Assembly: GCA_964454685.1 (NCBI GenBank)
Contig: CAYVTZ010000035.1
Location: 1-32,236 of the forward strand
Source: CAYVTZ01 sp964454685
GTDB taxonomy: Bacteria; Bacillota; Clostridia; Christensenellales; Christensenellaceae
DNA length: 32,236 nucleotides
Direction of reading: 5' to 3'
The number at the start of each line of letters is the position of its first letter. The first letter of the stretch is position 1. The notes beneath the pieces are model-generated. The model saw only the letters and a list, made by a program, of their open reading frames with translations. It did not search any database and was not told the DNA's origin. Made by a program: the position numbers and the translations under genes. This document shows, piece after piece, positions 1 to 8,900 of this stretch.

Positions 1-50
1 AGTTACTCCTAAATCTACGGAATGCTCACTGTCCTTATGAACATTCGACA

Positions 51-128
<78 letters not shown>

Positions 129-130
129 CA

Positions 131-206
131 TGGAGCCAATGAGCGGACTCGAACCGCTGACCTGCGCATTACGAATGCGCTGCTCTACCAACTGAGCCAC
201 ATTGGC
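131..206 (-). tRNA. tRNA-Thr (anticodon CGT)
   Basis: Minus-strand 76-nt cloverleaf. Acceptor GCCAATG pairs with CATTGGC, followed by discriminator T and an encoded CCA. The anticodon stem GCGCA/TGCGC encloses TTCGTAA, giving anticodon CGT (threonine codon ACG). The T loop has GGTTCGAGTCC. It is the first gene of the leftward tRNA pair, with a promoter immediately upstream. Confidence 0.97.
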
Positions 207-226
207 ACCTTTAACAGACAACTAAT

Positions 227-254
227 ATTTTAACACAATTCAAAAAATTTGCAA
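227..254 (-). promoter_or_regulatory. Sigma-A-type promoter for the tRNA pair
   Basis: On the minus strand a -35 box TTGCAA (249-254) and a -10 box TAAAAT (227-232) are separated by 16 bp, in a locally AT-rich stretch. The predicted start is near position 220, about 14 nt before the tRNA-Thr 5' end. Spacing and placement fit a housekeeping promoter. The call rests on pattern matching only. Confidence 0.6.
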
Positions 255-748
255 GAATTATTTGCGAAATTTAACAACTTTTTTTGGAGCGTTTTTGCGG
301 ATGGATTCTTGCTTTGTTTCAGCGCACTCATCGCCTGCAAATCTGTTTGTGTGGCGGTGAAGTTGTTGTATGAAATGCTGTGCGGCACAGGAGTTATACT
401 TGATATATTACGGAAATTTTAAGCGGGAAGAGGAGCTTTTTTGCGCGTTTGTCGGCTTTGCGTGGGAGAGGGAATATGCCGTGAGAGTGCGACGTGATTG
501 GGCAAGTGAAACGACAAACTGATAGCACAGAAGAAACGCATTTTGGCTTTGAAGGGAGGTGGCGCCGTAGACGCACAGAAGATGGGGTGCCCGAAAGGCA
601 ATTCGAATCAGATAAAACGCTCGAATTTTGCTGAACAGCTCTTGCCAGCAGGGATTTGTCATGTTATGATTAAGAAAAAAGTTTCAAAGGGATTCTGAAT
701 GCGGGCGACATAACCGTGTAGCAGTATTGTATTTGAATGGTTTCTCAC
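255..748. other. Gene-free stretch, no clear feature
   Basis: This stretch lies between the divergent tRNA promoter and the chemoreceptor. Open frames here are at most about 85 codons. They overlap each other on the same strand in different frames, give low-complexity translations and lack good ribosome binding sites. I see no RNA gene, riboswitch or mobile-element remnant. Confidence 0.5.
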
Positions 749-786
749 GATTAATCAATACCACAATAACAAGGTATAGATTAATC
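749..786. repeat. 14-bp imperfect inverted repeat upstream of the chemoreceptor
   Basis: The arm GATTAATCAATACC (749-762) and the arm GGTATAGATTAATC (773-786) are reverse complements with one mismatch, around a 10-nt AT-rich spacer. Each arm also contains the 8-bp palindrome GATTAATC. There is no T-run, so it is not a terminator. It lies 131 bp upstream of the chemoreceptor start and overlaps a weak promoter-like pair (TTAATC at 751, TATAGA at 775, 18-bp spacing). It could be an operator for a dimeric regulator, but no regulator can be named. Confidence 0.4.
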
Positions 787-916
787 AGAATGTCAAATGG
801 ATAGGCAATCGACGGTGAATCCACTCAAGTGACTTTTTGCGGCGCAGAGTTTGATCCGAGCTTTCATAGCTTGTATGCATTTGAGAAGGACATATTTGGA
901 GCGAAGGGAGAAAAGG

Positions 917-2689
917 ATGAAAAATTTGAAGATCGCAGGAAAGTTGATTCTGGGCTTTGGTCTGGTGCTTGCGGTGGTTGTTGTGTTGGGCATTACATCG
1001 CTGACCAGTCTGAACTCAATGAAAAATGTTTCGGACGGATTTGCTGATGAATCTATCCCAGCGGTGGACACCGTATGGTCTGCGCGGCGTAATTTGGTTT
1101 CCATTGAGCGTAATATCCTAATGGAATTGGCGACGCTGGACGGAGAGGATCTGGTACGCGTTCAGAAGCTGCTGGAGGAGGAGAAAAACACCTTTTTATC
1201 CACGCTGGACAAAATTGTAGAGCTGGAGCCGCAGTATACGAGCGAGGTAGACTCGATTAAGAGCGACTGGAGTGCTGCGAATGCGATTGAAACACAGATC
1301 ACTGATCTGGCGGCGCAACTGACTGTGGAGGCAAATGAGCAGGCGTACCAACTGTTTTTGAACGACTATTCCCCGATTTTTGAGAGAATGGCGGAAAAAC
1401 TGGTGGCGCTTTACGGCGAAGAAGTGTCTATGGTGGATGCGAGCAGAACGCAATCGGATTTGACTTACCAGCAGGTGTTGACGGTTACGCTGATCGTTTT
1501 GGCGGCTGCGGTGTTGCTGACGATTGTATGCACCTATACCATTGCGAAGGGCATTGTCTCTCCGATCAAGGAAATTGAATCAGCAGCTAAAAACATGTCG
1601 CAGGGCGTGCTGAACGCAAACATACAATATCAGAGCAAAGATGAAATGGGCAGCCTTGCAAACAGCATGCGCACGAGCATGAGCACCATTCAGTCATATG
1701 TAAACGACATTGCACGCGGCATGGGAGAATTGGCGAACCGTAACTTCAACATTAAGCCGACCAATCCTTTCATAGGGGATTTTAAGCCCATTGAGGATTC
1801 CATACAGCGCATGGTGAAGGAAGTATCGTCCGCGCTGGCGCAGATCAACATTGCGGCGGATCAGGTTTCGATCGGGGCGGATCAGGTTTCCTCCGGCGCT
1901 CAGGCGCTGGCACAGGGCGCTACGGAGCAGGCAAGCTCGGTGCAGCAACTGTCGGCTTCGATCACTGAGATTTCCAATCAGGTCAAATATAACGCGGAGA
2001 ACTCGAACCGTGCGGCTGATATGGCGCAAGGGGCAACGGTCGCAATTTCCACAAGTAACGAACAGATGCAGCAGCTGATGACCTCCATGAGTGAAATAGA
2101 AGCGAAATCCAACGAGATCAGCAAAATCATTAAAACCATCGACGACATTGCGTTCCAAACGAACATTTTGGCGCTCAATGCAGCAGTAGAGGCAGCGCGC
2201 GCGGGAGACGCGGGTAAGGGATTTGCAGTGGTTGCGGATGAAGTGCGCAATTTGGCAGGTAAGTCTGCGGAAGCGGCGAAAGATACCACATTGTTGATTG
2301 AAGGATCGATTGACGCAGTCAACACCGGCGTGAACCTGACACAGGTTACGGCGGATGATTTGCTGGGTGTTGTGGATGGCGCAAACGAGACAACCAAGAC
2401 AATTCAGGGGATCAATGTGGCAACGAACGAGCAAGCTGCGGCGATTTCGCAGATTAACATCGGTTTAGAGCAGATTTCCACGGTAGTGCAGACCAATTCT
2501 GCAACGGCAGAGGAGAGCGCGGCAGCGAGTGAAGAACTTTCCGGTCAGGCGATGATGCTCAAGCAGCTGATTGCGACATTTAAGCTATTTGATGCCGAGA
2601 ACAATGCAGCAGAGATGATTCGAATGGATGATTTTGAGGTGCAGCACGGAGCGGAGAGCGGCTTTATCGGCAGCGACGATAAATATTGA
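917..2689 (+). CDS. Methyl-accepting chemotaxis protein
   Basis: This is a membrane chemoreceptor of 590 residues that senses an extracellular or membrane signal and controls the CheA kinase through CheW. A transmembrane segment (about 10-29) and an extracellular helical region like the 4HB_MCP family (30-185) are followed by a second membrane helix (about 186-208) and a HAMP domain (about 210-265). A long cytoplasmic coiled coil comes next, with the hallmark hairpin tip (about 405-450) containing FQTNILALNAAVEAARAG and FAVVADEVRNLA. No CheR-tethering NWETF-like pentapeptide is seen at the C terminus. The start at 917 is preferred to an upstream in-frame start at 851 because AGGGAG lies 6 nt upstream and the N terminus then begins just before the membrane helix. 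It stands alone between two regulatory gaps, directly upstream of the pilus operon. Control of pilus-based motility is possible but unproven. The ligand is unknown. Confidence 0.95.
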   Translation: MKNLKIAGKLILGFGLVLAVVVVLGITSLTSLNSMKNVSDGFADESIPAVDTVWSARRNLVSIERNILMELATLDGEDLVRVQKLLEEEKNTFLSTLDKIVELEPQYTSEVDSIKSDWSAANAIETQITDLAAQLTVEANEQAYQLFLNDYSPIFERMAEKLVALYGEEVSMVDASRTQSDLTYQQVLTVTLIVLAAAVLLTIVCTYTIAKGIVSPIKEIESAAKNMSQGVLNANIQYQSKDEMGSLANSMRTSMSTIQSYVNDIARGMGELANRNFNIKPTNPFIGDFKPIEDSIQRMVKEVSSALAQINIAADQVSIGADQVSSGAQALAQGATEQASSVQQLSASITEISNQVKYNAENSNRAADMAQGATVAISTSNEQMQQLMTSMSEIEAKSNEISKIIKTIDDIAFQTNILALNAAVEAARAGDAGKGFAVVADEVRNLAGKSAEAAKDTTLLIEGSIDAVNTGVNLTQVTADDLLGVVDGANETTKTIQGINVATNEQAAAISQINIGLEQISTVVQTNSATAEESAAASEELSGQAMMLKQLIATFKLFDAENNAAEMIRMDDFEVQHGAESGFIGSDDKY

Positions 2690-2706
2690 GCATTCAACGT
2701 GCGACG

Positions 2707-2733
2707 ACAGTGATAACTTCCGGTTATCACTGT
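2707..2733 (+). terminator. Hairpin after the chemoreceptor gene
   Basis: The arms ACAGTGATAAC and GTTATCACTGT form a perfect 11-bp stem with a 5-nt loop, beginning 17 nt after the chemoreceptor stop. The following bases (TGTTGCGTGT) are only moderately T-rich. It is therefore either a weak intrinsic terminator or an RNA-stabilising hairpin that separates the receptor from the pilus operon. Confidence 0.6.
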
Positions 2734-2845
2734 TGTTGCGTGTAAAATCATGGGAAGCGATGTGTGCAGGTCTGAAGCGAAGCCGCGTTGGAAAATATAA
2801 GGATGTTGACATCAGCGAAAGTAATACCTGATCAGTATGTTTTGT

Positions 2846-2875
2846 TTGCTCGACTTGGTGTGGCTATGCTATAAT
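2846..2875 (+). promoter_or_regulatory. Extended -10 promoter for the pilus operon
   Basis: A perfect -10 box TATAAT (2870-2875) is preceded by TGC, giving the extended -10 form TGCTATAAT. A weak -35 candidate TTGCTC (2846-2851) lies 18 bp upstream. The predicted start near 2882 leaves a leader of about 55-80 nt before the giant prepilin gene. An 8-bp palindrome CTGATCAG sits just upstream at 2828-2835. I find no c-di-GMP riboswitch in the leader. Confidence 0.55.
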
Positions 2876-2939
2876 TAATATGTAAGAAATTTTATGCTGC
2901 GTTGTATTATGATGTAATTAGAGTGACGGATTTGAGTTT

Positions 2940-5900
2940 GTGAGGCGGGGTTTGGTAGCAAAGATGGAAAGATTGAAGAGACTTTGGCGGAATGGCAAGC
3001 GGGGAGTTACGCTGGTAGAGATGGTGGTTGTCATCGTGATCATTGCGATCGTGGCGGCGATTGCAATTCCATCTTTGGTAAGCTTTACGGACCTTGCAAA
3101 TCAGACCAATCGTATGAATGTTGCCCGAACTGTTTTTCTGGCAGCACAAAACCAATTTTCCGAACTACGCATTACACAAAACTTAAAATCGACATTGGCA
3201 CAAAATGAATTTGGCGCCTACTATACGCGCAATGTGACCACAGGTGAATATGAAGAAGTCCAGGTACAGATGGAGACGTTTCACAATGTATTCCATGATT
3301 TGGGCGACTACTTACCCGATCCGGAAATCGTTGACGGAAATCAAAATGCCGTTCACTATATCGCAAAGGACCGGGGGGATGTGGATCTGAATCATCCGGT
3401 GATGCAGATTTTGGACCCTGTCATTTTAGACAAAGAAATCTTAGAAGGGGCAATCCTGATTGAATTCAACGTTAGAACGGGTAATGTTCTTTCTGCGTTT
3501 TTTAGTGATCGGATTGACTCTTTTGTGTATGCCGATGATCCGGCACAAGCCAGCGTTTTGGGAACGCGTGGCATGGGTGTGGATGGATATGCCTTTGCGC
3601 AGCAGCGTGAACAAGGCTATTACGGAGTCGATTCTACCGGCAGAGCGGATGATGCGCTAGGCGTACATATCAATATTTATGATAGCTCTAAGCGTCCCTT
3701 GCCGGACATGGCTCAATCAAACACACCGCAGCCGAATGTGCTTTACGCGGAAATGATATTGCCGGAAACCACGCTGGTTGGTGCGGATGGCGCGTCCATA
3801 CCGTTTGATTTGACTTTGGGCAAAGATGCGCAGCAGACAGCGGTGGAGGATATCATTCTTACTGATTTTGAAACAGTCCACAGTTTGAATGACGCGCTGC
3901 TGAGAACTGCGACAGGCGATGAACCGATTTTGTATGAGTTTAGCAACGGACTGGAGCAGGGAATGCGCCGGTTTATTTGGGTGATCGACTATGTTGGCGG
4001 TGATGTGTCCAATGCGCTTAATTCGAATCAGAGACTGGGCATTGTCGCGCGATATGGCACGAGAGTTACGCTAAACGCGAATGAGAACCTTTTTGCCGGC
4101 ATCAGCGGAGGAACGGTGAATGCGGTTTCCTTTACGCAGGAGAACCCTTTCTTTTACACGGAATTTGAGCAGATGTATCAGATGGATCGGCACAAAGTGC
4201 AGTCCGGACGGCATTTGTCCAACATGCGGCATCAGCTGCAAGGCAATTTCACGCAGATTGCAGACATTGACCTGCAACCCTTGGATGGAACGCCGGGCAA
4301 TGTGACGGACATCACAAATTTTGCGCCAATCGGTCGAGATGCGCAGGATCAGCGTTTTACGGGCACTTTCACAGGTTCGCAGCATGTCATACAGAATTTG
4401 AGCATTAACTCAACCATGGATAATCAGGTGGGCCTGTTTGGGTATGTGCATCGTGTCAAGGTTTTGACTTACGATAGAGCCTCGCTGGTGGGTGTGACGT
4501 TGGTGAATCCGAACGTTTTGAGCAATCAAGCGGGTGCGAGTGTGGGCAGCATGGTAGGCACCTTGAACGCGTTCGCTTCGAATTTGTCTGTGCAATTCAC
4601 GCAGGCAAGTTCGGATGTTATAAGCGGCGCGGGGAGCACGGGCGGGATTGCCGGCTCAAACGAGGGAATTTTGTCTGATGCCGTGTTTGTATCGCCCACA
4701 GGGATTCCGCACGTTTCGGATGTGGCGGCAAATGGAGCCACCACGGCGGGAATTGTTGGTGACAACACGAATGGACAAGTTGAACGTGCGCTGTTTTTGG
4801 GGCTTGCGCCCCAGTACATGGACACAATACAAAGAATCAACCCTATTTATGGCAGCACACAAGAAATAGTGCCGGATTCGACGAATCGAAACAAGCTATA
4901 TTATCTTTCGGGAACGGGCATTCGTCCGGATCGTGTGCCGCCCACAGAGCAGGCCGGAACTGCGCCTTATAACCTTGAACCAAACAACGGCGCGGGCGTT
5001 GCGATGGACACGCAGGGGATTTACAGGGCATTTGTGGAAAACACCGACTTTTTGAGTACGGACTGGTTGCTGAACTCGCTGACGCTGACGGATGAGCAGG
5101 TTATGGACATCAACAATCAGGTATATCCGTATCCCTATGCAAGATTTACGACACAGACAGCTCCGGTATATCCGGAATGGCCGATCGTACAGGGAACGCC
5201 AAGCAGCTTTGATACGATTGCGTATTTTGAAAAATATGAGAACAATACCTTCGGCGTATGGTTTGCGAAAGACGCCGGTACAAATGGCACGCTAAAGGAC
5301 AACCTGACCATTGTGGAAGTCGGATACGCCATCATCATGGAAGACAAAAACATGAACGGCAGACCAATGGTGTTTGGCGCGAAAAATGCGGATGACGTCA
5401 GCACCAAGTGGGAGCAGGCTGAACATAAGGTTACAGTGCCAAGCTTCAATGGCGACACACGTTCCAAAGAATTGTCCCGCTATCTGACTGACGTAAACAA
5501 GATTGCGACGGATGTGATTGTGATTCCGCTGAAAGAGCTGGCAGCGAAACAGAATCAGGCAAAACCATTGCGGGTTGCGCTGGGGAATGGATCGAATTTT
5601 AACAGCGTGGTGGAGCTGGGAGGCTTTGTGCAGCCATACTTTGCAAAGGGCGTTTATGCAAAGGGCGTTGATCCGGAAAATCCGAGTGAATTTTACGTGC
5701 GCACGCCGTGGCAAATGCAGAACATCAGCGCTTTGAATGTGCGTAAAGAAAATGACAGCAAAGGGCGTACCTTTAAGCAGGAGATATCCATTTTCTTTAA
5801 CCATAACGGCATCGGCGTAAACTCTGCTGACCCGACTGAGGCGACAGGCCCGATCAAGAGCTTGACAAATTCTGCTGTAACTGGAACCTTCCAAGGCGAA

Positions 5901-8900
5901 TACAACGGGAACGAAAAGACGGCTGCAAATGTGACGATACAAGCGCCGAGCAAAGACAGCATTGCGCTGTTTGAGCAAAACGGAGGCGTGATTCAGAACC
6001 TGAACGTCAATAATGCGAACATCACCGGACGAAATGCAGTTGCGGCTGTGGTTGGAGTGAACAATGGACAGATCGTTCAGTGCCATGTTGCCGTTTCGGA
6101 CAGTGGCAGCGTCTCGATTGCAGGAGAGAGCGTGGTAGGCGGAATTGCCGGCACCAACCGATATGAGATCAGTAATTGCAGTGTGCAGTCCGCAATGCTT
6201 GCCTCTAGCGGTTCTGACGGTCTGGTGGGAGGAATCGCCGGGAACAACTCAAGCGATAAAGCCGTGATCCGCATGGGATTGGTAGATCAATGCTCGATTC
6301 AGGCGACCTATCAGAGCAGCGGAGCGGGCGGTATTACGGGAATCAACGGCAACAGTTCCATCATCGAGCAGAGCGGGGTTCAATTCTCGACAATCCGTTC
6401 GATCAGCAATTCTGGCGGGATCGCCGCGCGGAATGCGGGCACGGTGCAGGATGTGTATTTTGTATCTGTGAATGACATCCAAGACATACCGGTTGCAGTA
6501 GAGGACGCAAAGGCGGAAAGCATCGGCGGAATCGTTGGGCATAACAATGGAATTGTAGCGAATGCGCTATACCTTGCGCCGTCGCCTAAAAAAGAATTAA
6601 ACGGCATTACCAAGATTATGCCGATTGTGGGTGCAGGCACACCCGCAGCGCAAAATGCGGATAAGAAAGAAACGTGTTTTTATCTGCATGGCGGGAGATA
6701 TTCGCTGAATAAAGGCTTGACATGGCTGGATGTTCCGTATAACAGAGAAAAAGACGTGAAGGTCGAGTGCGGCGGTCTTGGCTTGATCACGAGTTTCCTT
6801 GATAAAGACTGGCTGGAATACAGTTATGGTGCCAACTTTGGAAACTGGTATCAGCCCTATGGATATGCTTATCCAATGCTGAGCGGGATGGTTGCGCCAC
6901 AAAAATGGCCGTTGGCAGACAGCCCGCTGAGACCGGATCAGCTGGATCGCACGGATTGGCAGAATGTTTATTCGCCTACCGGACGCGCGAGAACGGTTGG
7001 GTTTGTAAACGGCGAATTTGAAATGCCGTTGACGAATCCGAACATCGAAAGCGAACAGTACCCCATCTTGAACAGCCAGGGGAAGTGGAATCAGGACGTG
7101 CCTGTGCCACCGAAGTACAGAGACTTTAATTATAATGCAAACTACAGCCATGGGTTCTATGACTCTTCTTGGGTGCCGGGATGGAGCGTCAAGCCTTCTT
7201 CCGTGGTAGGATCTCAAGCGAGCTATGATAACCCTATGTGGGCGGCGTTTTCGTACACAATGCCCGGAACGGGAAGTACGGGATATCCTTCTTATAACTA
7301 TAAAGGTACAACAGACGGGCTGTTTGCTTCATTATATACTGCGCAGCCTAGTATGGTCTATCAAGTGTTGCCGACCACATCGGGCACGGAGCTGTACTAT
7401 TCCTTCTATCATGCTGTGTATGCGCTGTCATGGGACAAGTTCAACTTCTGCTTGTCGGGCGTAAAGAATGCAAACGGACAATATATATATACGGATGGCA
7501 AGAAAGTCGTTCGGCCATGCGGAACAGAGGCAGGGTATTACCCGGAAGGCAGGCAGCTATCACGCGCACGAGATACTTATACGTATACCGGAAACTCGAT
7601 ATTCTATGGAGACGCACAAAAAGCTGATTTTTGGGATCCCAATACGAATGCAATTCGCAATGCGTATTTATACGATATTTGGATTGGCAATTACGCAACT
7701 GGTGAAGGCGTCGGGGTGTCTGTATGGTCGAATAACAAATATAACAACAACTATATGAACCCCAAAATTCCGCAAAAGGGCTATGCATCATTCGAGGACA
7801 TGGATAGATTGCTGGAAGCCGGCATCAGCAAAAACATCATCGGATACTGGGATGTTCCGAAGGTGAACGGGCAAGACGGTGTTTGGAAGCGCTTTTACGG
7901 TGTAGTTACTATACCTGAAGGGCAAAATATGTCTGAATTTGGGTTTGAGGCTTATGGTGCCAGATTCCCGGATTCAACTGCCGGTGGTAACTACTTCGAC
8001 AATGTTGAGTTCAAGACACAGCAGTTTGTATCCATCGACAAATATATCAGGCAAAATGGCATAGACGTAAAATTTGTGAAGCCGGGCGACGAGTTGCAAG
8101 TCGAGATGATTGCAAAGAGCTGGGGTGAGGTTGCGGCGGATCGGTTGGTGATCAAAGACCAGTTTGCGCCGTTCAATGAATACTTTGAGTTGCCTGACCT
8201 TAGTAAGGTGAAGGTCTATGGTCCGGACAACTCTGATATCACGGCAAGCTGTAATATTTCGATGTCCGGCGATGGAAAACAAACGCTGACCATAAAGCTG
8301 CCGACCTCGCTTGCATTACGTCAGGATCAGCAGGTGCGCGTTACGTTCGACTTAAAGGTGCGCGAGAAGCTGGCTTCTTTGGATTTCTCAACAATGCTGT
8401 ATTATTTCCGCAATCAGGGTGTTGTGGATTACCAGCAGTCGGAATACCCGGCGTATAAAAATGTGCTGCGTTCCAATGGATCCGGTGAGGCGGGAAACTA
8501 TGTGCAGACCTTTATCGATCCGATTCGGCTGGACAAGCAGGCATCGGGAACGAGCAACGGCGTTGTAAACGGCCCCATTCGTGTTTCGATCAGTATAACG
8601 AATACAACAACGGTGGGCAGTGAGCTTGAGACCAATGGTCTGCTGACAGATGTGATTCCTGCGGGATTTGAATTGGTGCAGGGCAGCCATAATTTCCCGG
8701 ATCGGACCAAGTACTACCGCAATCCTTTTGACGGTACGCTTCGCATTTCAGTGCCGGATGTTGCGCTGACTGCAGATGAGAAAAAGATAGAGTACTACTA
8801 TGAGCTGAACTATGTGGGAGAAGCGTACGGCGTGGCGTATACCAACGCGTCGGCAGACTATAAGTACGTTTATGAAGAAAACGGCGATTATACCGATGTA

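Noticed and set aside
851..916. Longer N terminus for the chemoreceptor
   Set aside because: The upstream ATG adds 22 residues without a ribosome binding site. The ATG at 917 has AGGGAG at good spacing.
2690..2939. c-di-GMP riboswitch ahead of the pilus operon
   Set aside because: I looked for the GEMM-I GCAAA...GGGACGCAAAGCC pattern and the type II pattern because they often control pilus genes in clostridia. Neither is present here or upstream of the chemoreceptor.
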